A stretch of 51,281 nt of DNA from an uncultured Bacteroidales bacterium (GTDB lineage Bacteria > Bacteroidota > Bacteroidia > Bacteroidales > P3): NCBI GenBank assembly GCA_900318835.1, contig ONLW01000020.1:1-51281 (forward strand), written 5' to 3'. The notes beneath the pieces were generated by a model, which was not told where the DNA came from, did no database searches, and saw only the letters and a list, made by a program, of their open reading frames with translations. The position numbers and the translations under genes are program-made. Below, piece after piece: positions 8,066 through 17,500 of the stretch; position 1 is the stretch's first letter; each line of letters begins with the position of its first letter.

Positions 8066-8419
8066 CTATTTAAACTGCACGATGTCGGCAGTACCGCGGA
8101 CAGTCTTGTTAATGATAACTCCGAAGAGAACAATCTGTTCCTCGGTGACGACGCGGATGTTGGTGAGGCACTGGCCATCCTTGAGGTTGGCTTTCTTCTT
8201 AAGCTCGTCCATCACCTGCTGCTCGAGGTTGGCGCCGCCAAAGAGATAGAGGTAGACGCTGGTTTCAGCCTGAGCCTGGACGTTGCCAACATAGGTGAAG
8301 TTGGCAGAGGAAATGGCAGTACCATCGCTAATGGCGGTCAGCGCACCATTGGTGATACAGCTGGTCATGGAGAAAGCCATTGCAACAACGGCCACTAAAG
8401 CAAGGATTCTTTTCTTCAT
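8066..8419 (-). CDS. Small lipoprotein, DUF6567-like
   Basis: 117 residues from the ATG at 8419. A lipoprotein signal (MKKRILALVAVVAMAF-SMTSC) with the lipobox Cys at residue 21, then a short mature domain with ISSANFTYVGNVQAQAET, YLFGGANLEQQVMDELKK and LTNIRVVTEEQIVLFG. This pattern resembles a family of small Bacteroidales lipoproteins (DUF6567) of unknown function; assignment is by motif memory. An in-frame ATG 10 codons upstream (8449) would put basic residues before the signal and is less likely. Own terminator immediately downstream. Confidence 0.75.
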   Translation of the reverse strand: MKKRILALVAVVAMAFSMTSCITNGALTAISDGTAISSANFTYVGNVQAQAETSVYLYLFGGANLEQQVMDELKKKANLKDGQCLTNIRVVTEEQIVLFGVIINKTVRGTADIVQFK

Positions 8420-8467
8420 TTTTCGTTCCCTGATACGTGTCGGGCGCAACTGTTAGTTAATAAATAA

Positions 8468-9928
8468 TTATTTTAATTTTTTGAGAATCTCAAGAGTTTG
8501 GTTCCAGAACATCTCGACGGTCTTGATTTCGATGCGCTCATCGGGGCTGTGGACACCACGCAACGTGGGACCGTAGGAGATCATGTCCATGTTGGGATAT
8601 TTCTCGCCGATGAGGCCACACTCGAGTCCGGCGTGGATGGCGCGGACGATGGGCTCGCGGCCATACATCTTCTTGTAGACCTCAACGCCCACCTTCAGCA
8701 CGCGGCTGTCGGGATTGGGCGTCCAGCCGGGGTAGCCGTCGCTGTGCTTCACGCGACAAGCGGCCAGACGGAAGGTGCTCTCGAGCTTGGCAGCAGCAGC
8801 CATTTTGGCGCTCTCGACGGAGGAACGCTGGCTGGTAGCGATGTGGATGACACCGTCCTTCATTTTAATTGATGCCAAGTTGGTGGAGGTCTCGACGAAG
8901 TTCTCGATCTCGCGGCTCATGGCCAGCACGCCGTGGGCGCAGGCGTAGAGGAGGTTGACGAGACGTTCCTGCGTCTCCTTGTCGATGAGTTTCTTGGGCA
9001 TCTCTTTGACATCGCGCAACTCAAACTCCATGTCGGGCTCGGTGCTGCGGAACTCGAACACCATAGCCTTGCCCATCTTGGTGACCATGGTCTTGAAGTT
9101 GCGTACCTTGTCCTCGGGCACGGTGACAAGGGCCTCGGCCTCGCGGGCGATGGCGTTGCGCAGGTTGCCGCCATCGATGGTGGCGAGACGCATACCATAT
9201 TTATATGTACCCTCCCAGAGGATACGGTTGAGCAGCTTGTTGGCGCAGGCGCGGCCGCGGTTGATGTCGTCACCACTGTGGCCACCCACCAGACCGCTCA
9301 CCTTGACACGGAAGGCCTTGTGCCCCTTGACAGCGGGCACAAGCTTATAGTCGAGCTCTGCGGTGGTGTCGATGCCACCGGCGCAGCCGATGCAGTACTC
9401 GCCCTCGTCCTCGTCGTCGAAGTTGAGGAGAATCTCGCTCTTGAGCCAGCTCTTGCTGAGGCCGTTGGCGCCGGTGAGGCCGGTCTCCTCATCGACGGTG
9501 ATGAGGGCTTCGAGTGCGGGATGGGTAATCTTCTTGTCCTCGAGGATGGCGAGAATGGCGGCGACGCCGATGCCGTCGTCGGCGCCGAGGGTGGTACCGT
9601 CGGCGGTGAGCCACTCACCGTCAAGCACAGGCTGGATGGGGTCTTTCATGAAGTCGAACTTCTTGGTGCTGTTCTTCTCACAGACCATGTCCATATGGGC
9701 CTGGAGACACACACCGACACTCTTCTCGTAGCCCTTGGTGGCGGGCTTGCGGATAAGCACGTTGCCCAGCTTATCGCTCTTGGTCTCGAGTCCATGCTCC
9801 TTGCCCCATTTAACGAGGTAGGCGCTGATGCGCTCCTCGTGTTTTGAGGGACGTGGAATCTGCATTATTTCGCCGAACCAATGCCACACGCGGGCGGGTT
9901 TGAGGTCTTTTAAAACATCTTGTTTCAT
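8468..9928 (-). CDS. pepD: Aminoacyl-histidine (cytosol non-specific) dipeptidase, M20C
   Basis: Zn-dependent dipeptidase that cleaves a wide range of dipeptides in the cytoplasm. 486 residues, the usual PepD length. Metal-site motifs are visible: LQAHMDMVCEKN, TLGADDGIGVAAIL, TVDEETGLTGANGL, CIGCAGGIDT, and VSGLVGGHSGDDI in the lid domain. The C-terminal HAGLECGLIG and SYGPTLRGVHSPDERI complete the site. Transcribed alone from a TAATTTTG promoter 45 bases upstream of the ATG. No signal peptide. Confidence 0.96.
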   Translation of the reverse strand: MKQDVLKDLKPARVWHWFGEIMQIPRPSKHEERISAYLVKWGKEHGLETKSDKLGNVLIRKPATKGYEKSVGVCLQAHMDMVCEKNSTKKFDFMKDPIQPVLDGEWLTADGTTLGADDGIGVAAILAILEDKKITHPALEALITVDEETGLTGANGLSKSWLKSEILLNFDDEDEGEYCIGCAGGIDTTAELDYKLVPAVKGHKAFRVKVSGLVGGHSGDDINRGRACANKLLNRILWEGTYKYGMRLATIDGGNLRNAIAREAEALVTVPEDKVRNFKTMVTKMGKAMVFEFRSTEPDMEFELRDVKEMPKKLIDKETQERLVNLLYACAHGVLAMSREIENFVETSTNLASIKMKDGVIHIATSQRSSVESAKMAAAAKLESTFRLAACRVKHSDGYPGWTPNPDSRVLKVGVEVYKKMYGREPIVRAIHAGLECGLIGEKYPNMDMISYGPTLRGVHSPDERIEIKTVEMFWNQTLEILKKLK

Positions 9929-9935
9929 ATATTAC

Positions 9936-10003
9936 TTCAAGTTTTAAGTTCTAAGTTTTAAATTCGCGGGTGCAAAATTACATATTTTTAATGATACGGC
10001 AAA
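9936..10003 (-). promoter_or_regulatory. pepD promoter and AAGTTTTAA repeat leader
   Basis: On the minus strand a TTTG at 10000-10003 (complement CAAA) and a TAATTTTG -7 box (9973-9980) form a Bacteroidota promoter. The leader 9936-9963 carries three copies of an (A)AGTTTTAAGTTCTAAG-type unit, another short direct-repeat array. Confidence 0.65.
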
Positions 10004-10004
10004 A

Positions 10005-10925
10005 TTATTTTTTCTTTAGACCCAAATGGCTGACAATCTCTGTCTTGAGGGGATAGCATTCGCTGCCGAAGGCGGGACTGCCGTATTCGAGCACCATGGT
10101 GTCGGAGACGGGGATGCGGGTGCAATCGTCGAGGAGGAGGTAGTTCCAGGTGCTGTCGCTCATCGGGTAACGGTAGAGATTATAGTAATAAGCGCTCAAC
10201 ATGTAACGCATGCGCCCGATGGTGACAATGTCGATGTCGCGCAAGGCGCGGCGATTGCCGCAGGCTGCCACGGTGTCGGCCATTCCGTAGGTTGTCATGG
10301 GGATGCTGATGCCATTGTCCATGCCATAGTTTGTCAGCGAGATGCTGATGCAGTCGGCGGCCTTGAGGCGCTGGCGGATGCCTTCGATTTCGTCTTGGTT
10401 GAGGCCGATGGAGGCGCCTATTTCGACGGGATTGATGGGCCCTTGGGAACTCCAACCGCCCTTGTGTTCCCCATTGGCGGTCTCAGTGTGGAATCTCTCC
10501 ACTTTGCGGCCGTCAAACTCAATGTCCATATATGCACCTCTGTCCATCGCTGCGCGGGTATAGTCGACCAAATCCCACAACTCACGCTCGTGGTCGCAGT
10601 AGTGGGCGACAAGGTTATCGGCTTCCACCTGATTGGACAGGCGGTTGTCGAGCCACCAAGAGAGGCCGAGGAGCAGCAGGTTGGCGGCGCCCCAGAGGAC
10701 GATGGCGCGCTGGTAGGTGTCGCGCATGCGGAGGTTGCAGAGGGTGATGAGGAGGGTCACAATGAATAGTGGAAGCCAGAGGAGGACGGTGAGGGCGAAG
10801 AAGAAGTCAAACCCTTCTTTGCCAGTGGTGACACACATAGCGATGAGCACCATGGAGACGAGTGTCTTCACCATGATGGCTAGAGAGCGACGGAAGGTGG
10901 TTCGTTTTTTTTGCTGTGGTTCCAT
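10005..10925 (-). CDS. Membrane protein of unknown function
   Basis: 306 residues from ATG 10925. A basic N-terminus is followed by three predicted membrane segments (about residues 14-32, 38-60 and 70-90), then a soluble domain of about 210 residues with YMDIEFDGRKVERF, GASIGLNQDEIEGIRQRL and MRYMLSAYYYNLYRY. I do not recognise the family. The start lies one base after the stop of the upstream DUF3298 lipoprotein gene, so the two are translationally coupled. The longer open frame upstream of this ATG is antisense-like low-complexity sequence and was not used. Confidence 0.7.
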   Translation of the reverse strand: MEPQQKKRTTFRRSLAIMVKTLVSMVLIAMCVTTGKEGFDFFFALTVLLWLPLFIVTLLITLCNLRMRDTYQRAIVLWGAANLLLLGLSWWLDNRLSNQVEADNLVAHYCDHERELWDLVDYTRAAMDRGAYMDIEFDGRKVERFHTETANGEHKGGWSSQGPINPVEIGASIGLNQDEIEGIRQRLKAADCISISLTNYGMDNGISIPMTTYGMADTVAACGNRRALRDIDIVTIGRMRYMLSAYYYNLYRYPMSDSTWNYLLLDDCTRIPVSDTMVLEYGSPAFGSECYPLKTEIVSHLGLKKK

Positions 10926-10926
10926 G

Positions 10927-11736
10927 TTATTCGATGTAGCTTCCGGGGCCGAAGAGGCGCTTGGCGTAGGGGGTGAGTTCCACGTGCTTGGAGAGCCAGA
11001 AGACGGGGAGGACGATGCTCTGGATGCCACAGGCATAGGGGGCGATGTGGTAGAGACCGTAGTTGACGACGATGGTGCTGCGGGTGGAGTCAATGAAGAA
11101 ATCCTCGGGCATGGGCATACGCTCGACATTGCGGAACTCGTCGAAAAGACACTCTTGAATGTCCTTGTTGACCTCAAGGTCCAGAATAGCATGGGCGATA
11201 GCCTCACAGAAGAGGTTGGTGTCGGTGACGAGGTCGGTGAGGTGGATGGCATTGCCAGTTTCAAGATCGATGGTCAGGAAGTCGGTCGAATGCATACCAT
11301 GAGCGGCACCGAGAGGAAAGCCTTCGGTCTGGATGATGAAGGTTGCAAGTGTACTGTCTTTCAAGCAGGTGCCTGTAATGTTGAGATAGCTGTAACCATT
11401 TTCCTCGTTGAAACTCTCCACAGGTTGCAACTCGCTGACATCTTCCACAATCCAACCCTGGATAGCGGATTCCACATTGACCTTATTGCTGTCACCAAAG
11501 CAAAGAAACATCAGTTCCCGCTCGGCCGCCGGGCTTATTACGTCTTTGTCGGGCCATTGCAGGGAGTAGGTCACCTTCACACCGATAGTATCGAGGTCGA
11601 AGATGTAAGGCTCGTCAAAAATCTGCAGCCAACACTTCTCTCCACTGATGGCGTGTGTCTTGAATTCTTTGTTGTCATGTCTGCATCCTGCCAGCAACGC
11701 AAGGCAAAGGGCAAGGCAAAAGAGCTGTTTTTTCAT
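10927..11736 (-). CDS. DUF3298/RsiV-like lipoprotein
   Basis: 269 residues. The start at 11736 gives a lipoprotein signal (LALCLALLAGC). The mature part shows YLNITGTCLKDSTLATFIIQ, HSTDFLTIDLETGNAIHLTDL and the terminal block STIVVNYGLYHIAPYACGI, which match the DUF4163 plus DUF3298 arrangement shared by RsiV and PdaC relatives. In other bacteria these domains bind lysozyme or deacetylate glycans; here a catalytic role cannot be shown. Transcribed from a divergent promoter (-7 box 11760-11767) shared with the PCMD gene, and coupled to the membrane protein downstream. Confidence 0.75.
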   Translation of the reverse strand: MKKQLFCLALCLALLAGCRHDNKEFKTHAISGEKCWLQIFDEPYIFDLDTIGVKVTYSLQWPDKDVISPAAERELMFLCFGDSNKVNVESAIQGWIVEDVSELQPVESFNEENGYSYLNITGTCLKDSTLATFIIQTEGFPLGAAHGMHSTDFLTIDLETGNAIHLTDLVTDTNLFCEAIAHAILDLEVNKDIQECLFDEFRNVERMPMPEDFFIDSTRSTIVVNYGLYHIAPYACGIQSIVLPVFWLSKHVELTPYAKRLFGPGSYIE

Positions 11737-11759
11737 AAGATTACTTGTTTTTTCGACTG

Positions 11760-11804
11760 CAAAGATACGAAAAAAATCCATTTCCCATTTTTTTAGTATC
11801 TTTG
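11760..11804. promoter_or_regulatory. Back-to-back Bacteroidota promoters
   Basis: Minus-strand TATCTTTG (complement at 11760-11767) serves the DUF3298 gene; plus-strand TATCTTTG at 11797-11804 serves the PCMD gene. The two -7 boxes are only 30 bases apart, so the promoters overlap and may compete. Confidence 0.75.
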
Positions 11805-11823
11805 CATCCTAAATAGACAAACA

Positions 11824-12996
11824 ATGAGAACAAACAGGCCATGCCATTTTCTGCCGACAAGATGCTGGCGCTCCTTGCTCTTTTTGCTATGCCTGCCGCT
11901 ATTTTTCACGGCCTGCATCAAGGAGGAACTTCAAAACAACGAGTGCGATATCCTGAACGCATGGGTCGAGGGCGAGGAATACGAGAGTTTCTTTTACCAT
12001 AATTCACAGATGCGGATTGACAACATCCCGTCGAACAGCACAGAGATTGTCTTCCGTGTGCGCACCAAGACAGGGCTGTCACCGATGCCAGTGCATTTTG
12101 CGCTCACGCCCGGCGCTACCATCGAACCCGCCAACGGCTCGCCGCAGGATTTCTCCAATGGCCCCGTGACCTATACGGTAACGTCGGAGGACGGCAAGTG
12201 GATGCGCACCTACCGCGTCGATTTCCAAGAGGTCAGTTCCTCGCTTTCCTATCTCTTCAGCTTCGAGCATGTGGCAGTGGATACCTTCACCAGCGGCAGC
12301 ACCTACCATGTCTTCTATGAGGTTAACAACGGCACGCGCTACAACCATTGGGCTTCGGGCAATGCCGGCGTGGCCATCCTGCACAGCAACTGGACCCCCG
12401 AGCAGTTCCCCACCTACTCGACAGCCAATGGCTATCAGGGCAACGGCGTGTGTCTCAACACACAATCGACCGGCGCTTTCGGTGTAGCCTTCAGCAAACC
12501 CATCGCCGCAGGCAACCTGTTCCTCGGCAAGTTCAACGTCAACGCCGTGCTCACCAATGCACTGAAGGCGACAGAATTCGGCATCCCCACCAGCCAGCAG
12601 CCCGTGAAGGTCAGCGGCTGGTACAAATACCACCCCGGCGACGAGTTCACTAACGCCTCGATGGAGGTCCTGCCCGACCGCGTGGACCAAGGCCATATCT
12701 ACGCCGTCTTCTTCCGCAACCAGGACGCCCTGGGCAACCCCGTGGTGCTCTACGGAGACAGTGTCCTCACCAGCAGTCTCATCGTCAGCAAGGCCCAGTG
12801 GGTACCAGCGGCCACGGACGAGTGGACGCACTTCGAAATAACCTTCGAAGGCGGCACCGCTGACCCCACCATCCTCGCCACCATGGGTTACAGCTACACT
12901 GTGGTCTTCTCCTCGAGCAAGGACGGCGACACCTTTGAGGGCGCCATCGGCAGCACACTCTATATCGACGAAATAGAAGTGGAATTCAAGAATTAG
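11824..12996 (+). CDS. PCMD-domain lipoprotein
   Basis: 390 residues. A long basic N-terminus precedes a lipoprotein signal (FLLCLPLFFTAC, Cys about 36). The middle shows a cadherin/Ig-like strand pattern (TPGATIEPANGSPQDFSNGPV) and the C-terminal half has VKVSGWYKYHPGDEF, HIYAVFFRNQDA, WTHFEITFEGG and GSTLYIDEIEVEF, typical of the putative carbohydrate metabolism domain (PCMD) of Bacteroides, a jelly-roll fold thought to bind glycans. Probably surface-exposed lipoprotein. It is followed 16 bases later by an outer membrane beta-barrel gene, suggesting a pair. Confidence 0.85.
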   Translation: MRTNRPCHFLPTRCWRSLLFLLCLPLFFTACIKEELQNNECDILNAWVEGEEYESFFYHNSQMRIDNIPSNSTEIVFRVRTKTGLSPMPVHFALTPGATIEPANGSPQDFSNGPVTYTVTSEDGKWMRTYRVDFQEVSSSLSYLFSFEHVAVDTFTSGSTYHVFYEVNNGTRYNHWASGNAGVAILHSNWTPEQFPTYSTANGYQGNGVCLNTQSTGAFGVAFSKPIAAGNLFLGKFNVNAVLTNALKATEFGIPTSQQPVKVSGWYKYHPGDEFTNASMEVLPDRVDQGHIYAVFFRNQDALGNPVVLYGDSVLTSSLIVSKAQWVPAATDEWTHFEITFEGGTADPTILATMGYSYTVVFSSSKDGDTFEGAIGSTLYIDEIEVEFKN

Positions 12997-13012
12997 TTTA
13001 GAGATAATAGTT

Positions 13013-13756
13013 ATGAAAAAGAAACTTATTGTAGTCGTAATATTTTCAATTTTCAATTTGCATTCTTCAATTTGCAGGGCCGACAGCCTCGATGTGAAGG
13101 TCCACGTGGGCCATAACATCGGCGGCACCGTCCCTCTGCCCATGCCGGCTTCCATCCGCAGCATCGACGCCTTTCGGCTCACACCCTCCCCGTGCATCGG
13201 CGCCAATTTCACCTTTCACCTATCACCTTTCACCTTCTCCGTAGGCCTGTACCTCGAGAACAAAGGCATGGACGCCGATGTCACCGTCAAGAGCTACAGC
13301 ATGGAGATGAAGAAAGGCGCCAGCCAGATCAGCGGTCTCTTCACCGGCCACGTCTCCCAACAGGTGACGCAGTGGATGCTCACGCTGCCGTTACAAGCCA
13401 CCTGGTCACCTAGCTACGCTGTCACCTTCAAGTTCGGACCTTATTTTTCTCTGTTGTTGAAGAAGGTGTTCAGCGGCATCGCCTCCAGCGGATACCTCCG
13501 CCAAGGCGACCCCACGGGTCCCCGTATCGAGATAGGCAACAAGGAGGGCGAATGGGCCACCTACGACTTCAGCAACGAGATGCGTACTCTGCAGTGGGGC
13601 CTCAGCTTCGGGCTGGATTGGCAGATTGTGCGCCACGTCGGCCTTTCGGCCAACCTCAAGTGGGGCCTCTCCGGCATCTTCAATAGTGACTTCAAGACCG
13701 TCGAGCAAACGCTCTATCCCATCTACGGCTGCATCGGCCTATTCTATCGCCTCTAG
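13013..13756 (+). CDS. Outer membrane beta-barrel protein
   Basis: 247 residues with a signal peptide (MKKKLIVVVIFSIFNLHSS...) and alternating amphipathic strands ending with the aromatic LYPIYGCIGLFYRL, the usual C-terminal signature of barrel proteins of the OMP_b-brl_2 / porin-family type. About eight strands fit this length. Function unknown; it may pair with the PCMD lipoprotein upstream. Two repeat arrays are inside the gene: TTTTCAATT units encode the end of the signal peptide, and TTTCACC units encode FTFHLSPFTF in what should be a transmembrane strand. Confidence 0.8.
   Translation: MKKKLIVVVIFSIFNLHSSICRADSLDVKVHVGHNIGGTVPLPMPASIRSIDAFRLTPSPCIGANFTFHLSPFTFSVGLYLENKGMDADVTVKSYSMEMKKGASQISGLFTGHVSQQVTQWMLTLPLQATWSPSYAVTFKFGPYFSLLLKKVFSGIASSGYLRQGDPTGPRIEIGNKEGEWATYDFSNEMRTLQWGLSFGLDWQIVRHVGLSANLKWGLSGIFNSDFKTVEQTLYPIYGCIGLFYRL
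13043..13074 (+). repeat. TTTTCAATT array in a signal-peptide coding region
   Basis: Two TTTTCAATT units and a further CTTCAATTTGC unit encode FSIFNLHSSIC of the barrel protein signal. The unit recurs at 23551-23563 and 23590-23611. Confidence 0.75.
13207..13235 (+). repeat. TTTCACC array within a beta-barrel gene
   Basis: Four CTTTCACC-type units (one CTATCACC) encode FTFHLSPFTF. Same orientation as the array at 2536-2566. Confidence 0.85.
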
Positions 13757-13773
13757 CCTACAGAAATATATTA

Positions 13774-14508
13774 TTACATCTCAATCACAGTGTCACCCCT
13801 CCATGGAGTGGAGTCACCATCACTGAGACGTCCTTCGATAACATGACAGTCGTCGACATAGATAGTGGTACCAAAATAGCTATTGACACCGAACTCAAAA
13901 TACTGGGCCGTTGGAGGGATAGTTATCGTTTCCTCAAAGGTTTGCCAGATATTCAAATCATGGGGTAGATAAGTAAGCCCTCGGCCACCCCCACGAAGGA
14001 TATAATATTCTTCGTCCGTGTAAAATTCCCGCAATTCGCTCACAGAAATATTCGACGACTGAGCAGCCCGCGTCCTAAAGTAACAGTAAGTGCGGGCACC
14101 TTTTGCCTTCCACTGCTCGACGTAATAACTGAAACGGATCTTTATCTTACTGCCGGGGGTCACAGGTATCAATTGGGCAAGTCGGGCCGTTTCCCCAGTT
14201 TTTTGTGATTTCATCTTTGCAGACAAAATCCCTTCGAAAATTATTTGATTCTCCAGTTTAATGTTATTTTCATCAATTGGCGACCATTCTGCCGGTTGAT
14301 AGTATACATCCCAATTCCACTGTTCCAATCCGCCGTTCTTCAACAGGTTGGGGCCATCAAACACATAATCGTGAACGACACTGTCGGAGATAGGATCACT
14401 GTCATTTGCCGGAGATTGACCTCGGAAGGCATCATCATTGTCCTCACGTGTGCACCCGAAAAGGATGACAGAGACAAAGAGCACAATAGTTGCCTGCGAG
14501 AATTTCAT
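13774..14508 (-). CDS. Lipoprotein with galactose-binding-like fold
   Basis: 244 residues with a lipoprotein signal (VLFVSVILFGC). The mature part starts with GPNLLKNGGLEQWNWD and contains KIRFSYYVEQWK, WQTFEETITIPPTAQYFEFGVNSYFGTTIYVDDC. This N-x-G-x-E-x-W opening and D-D-x end are typical of CBM-like jelly-roll domains used to bind glycans, although no specific family can be named. Converges on the barrel gene with only 17 bases between stops and no obvious terminator. No partner upstream except purL, which is transcribed in the same direction 86 bases before it. Confidence 0.65.
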   Translation of the reverse strand: MKFSQATIVLFVSVILFGCTREDNDDAFRGQSPANDSDPISDSVVHDYVFDGPNLLKNGGLEQWNWDVYYQPAEWSPIDENNIKLENQIIFEGILSAKMKSQKTGETARLAQLIPVTPGSKIKIRFSYYVEQWKAKGARTYCYFRTRAAQSSNISVSELREFYTDEEYYILRGGGRGLTYLPHDLNIWQTFEETITIPPTAQYFEFGVNSYFGTTIYVDDCHVIEGRLSDGDSTPWRGDTVIEM

Positions 14509-14594
14509 ACTGTTTTTTTTTATTTATTGGAAGACAGGAGGTCCGCTAAGACACTCCCGCCTTGATTGTCACAGGCAAAGTGCCTGCTTACCAT

Positions 14595-17500
14595 TTATTT
14601 AAAATACTCGACGCCGCTCTCAAAGATTTTCTGGTCATCGCGGAAGTCGATATTCTGGGCGCTCCATTCGGTGCGGCGCTCGCTGTGGCCCATCTTGCCG
14701 AAGACGCGACCGTCGGGGCTGGTGATGCCCTCGATGGCGAGGTATGAGCCGTTCATGTTGTACTCCTCGTCCATTGTCGGCACACCCTCGAGGTTGCAGT
14801 ACTGGGTGGCCACCTGACCGTTCTTGAAGAGGCGGTCGAGCCACTCCTGCGGAGCCACGAAGCGACCTTCGCCATGCGAGATGGGGATGGCGTAGACACC
14901 ACCCAGCTCGGCCTGACGAAGCCAGGGACTGAGGTTGCTGCTAACTCGGGTGTAGGCGATTTTGCTCTGGTGACGGCCAATGGTGTTGAAAGTCAGCGTG
15001 GGTGCATCCTCGGCCTGCGGACGAATTTCACCATAAGGCACGAGCCCAAGTTTCACCAATGCTTGGAAGCCATTGCAGATGCCAAGCATCAGACCATCGC
15101 GTTTGTTGAGCATCTCCATCACGGCCTCAGCGATACGCGGGTTGCGGAAAACACTGGTGATGAACTTGGCTGAGCCTTCGGGCTCGTCGCCGGCACTGAA
15201 GCCACCGGGAATCATCACTATCTGGCTGTTGTTGATGGCGCGGACGTAAGCATCGACGCTCTCGCGGATCTGCTGTCCATTCTGGTTGCGGAAGACGATA
15301 ATCTCGCTCTCGGCACCGGCGCGGTTGAAAGCGCGGGCGGAATCATACTCACAGTTGGTGCCGGGGAAGGCGGGAATGAAGACATGCGGCTTCGAGACCT
15401 TATGGGAGCAGAGGTGGATGCTGTCGAAGTGGATGGGTTTAATGGGTTCAATGGGTTTAATGGGCGATGTGCTGCGGGTCGGGAAGACACTTTCGAGGGT
15501 CCCCTGCCATGCGGCGAGGGCCTCCTCGAGGTCGATGCGCTCGTTACCGACATAGAAAGCAGGCTCCTCGATGACGCAGCCAATCTCCTTGCAACGGAAG
15601 GGAAGACCCTTGACAGTCTCCACCTCGACAACGATGTTGCCATAGTGGCGGGCGGGAAGGTCATTCTCGGCTGCAAGACGTACACCGAGCTTGTTGCCGA
15701 AGGCCATCTTGCTGACAGCCTCGATGATTCCGCCGTAACCTACGACGAAGGAACTCTTCACCTTGCCGTCGAAGATAGCCTTGCGCAGGGCAGCATACTG
15801 GGCCTGCACGTCGTCATAGACGGGCATACCGTACTGGTCTTCCTTGACATCGAGGAGCAGCAGCTTATTGCCGGCCTTCTTGAGTTCGGTGCTGACCACA
15901 TGGTGCACGTCGCCGGTACCCACGGCGAAGGAGCAGAGCGTCGGCGGCACGTCGATATCGTTGAAGGTGCCGGACATGGAGTCCTTACCACCGATAGCAG
16001 GCAGTTTGAGACCCATCTGGGCGTGGTAGGCGCCGAGGAGGGCAGCGAAAGGCTCACCCCAACGGTAGGGGTCGTTGCCGAGCTTCTTGAAATATTCCTG
16101 GAAGGTGAGGCGCACACGGCTGGCATCGCCACCAGCGGCGGCAATCTTGGCCACGCTGTTCACGATATTCCAGGCGGCACCGTGGAAGGGGCTCCACGAC
16201 ATCAAGTAGGGATCGAGGCCGTAGGACATGAAGGTAACGAGGTCACAGTGACCGTCGAGCAACGGCAGTGTGGCGGCCATCACCTGCGTGGGCGACAACT
16301 GGTACTTGCCGCCATAAGGCATGAAGACGCTGCGAGCACCGATGGAGCTGTCGAACATCTCCACCAAACCCTTCTGCGAGCAGACATTGAGGTCGGCGAG
16401 GGTCTTGAGCCAGAGGTCTTTTATTTCCGAGGCTGGTGCCTCAGACACAATGGGTTTGGTGGGCATGGTGACGCTCACCGTAGTTTCCTGGTGGGCACCA
16501 TTGGTGTCAATGAAGCGACGGGAGAGGTTGACAATCTCTTTGCCACGCCAGTTGATGACCATGCGGGACTCCTCGGTGACGGTAGCAACCACGGTGGCTT
16601 CGAGGTTCTCCTCGTCGGCATATTTCAGCATAAGGTCAACATCCTTGGGGTCGACAACAACAGCCATACGCTCCTGACTCTCGCTGATGGCCAGCTCGGT
16701 GCCATCGAGACCAGCATATTTCTTAGGAACCTTGTCGAGGTTAATCTGCAGACCGTCGGCCAGTTCACCGATAGCCACGCTCACACCGCCGGCACCAAAG
16801 TCGTTGCACTTCTTGATGATGGAGGAAACCTCCTCGCGGCGGAACAGGCGCTGGATCTTGCGCTCGGTGGGGGCGTTACCCTTCTGTACCTCGGCACCAC
16901 AGGTGGTGAGGCTCTTGGTGGTATGGCTCTTGGAGGCACCGGTGGCACCGCCGATGCCGTCGCGGCCCGTGCGGCCACCCAGCAGAATAATGATATCACC
17001 AGGGTCAGAGGTGAGACGCTTCACGGCACGACGCGGGGCGGCAGCGATGACGGCGCCAATCTCCATGCGCTTGGCTACATAGTTGGGGTGGTAGACCTCG
17101 TTGACCAGGCCGGTGGCGAGGCCAATCTGGTTGCCATAGCTGCTGTAGCCGTGGGCGGCGGTGGTGACAATTTTGCGTTGCGGCAACTTGCCGGCGAGGG
17201 TCTCATTGAGAGGCTTCGTGGGGTCGGCAGCACCTGTGACGCGCATGGCCTGATAGACATAGGTGCGGCCCGAAAGAGGGTCGCGGATACAGCCACCGAG
17301 GCATGTGGCAGCACCGCCGAAGGGCTCAATCTCGGTGGGGTGGTTATGGGTCTCGTTCTTGAAATTGATGAGCCATTCCTCCTTGTTGCCGTCGATGACG
17401 ACAGGCACCACGATAGAGCAGGCGTTGATTTCGTCACTGGGTTCCTGGTCGTCGAGGATACCAGCCTTCTTGAGGCGCTTGGCGGCAAGGGTGCCAATGT

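Noticed and set aside
14572-14586. CAGGCA-AAG-TGCCTG hairpin after purL
   Set aside because: No T-run on either strand and only 6 pairs; not supported as a terminator.
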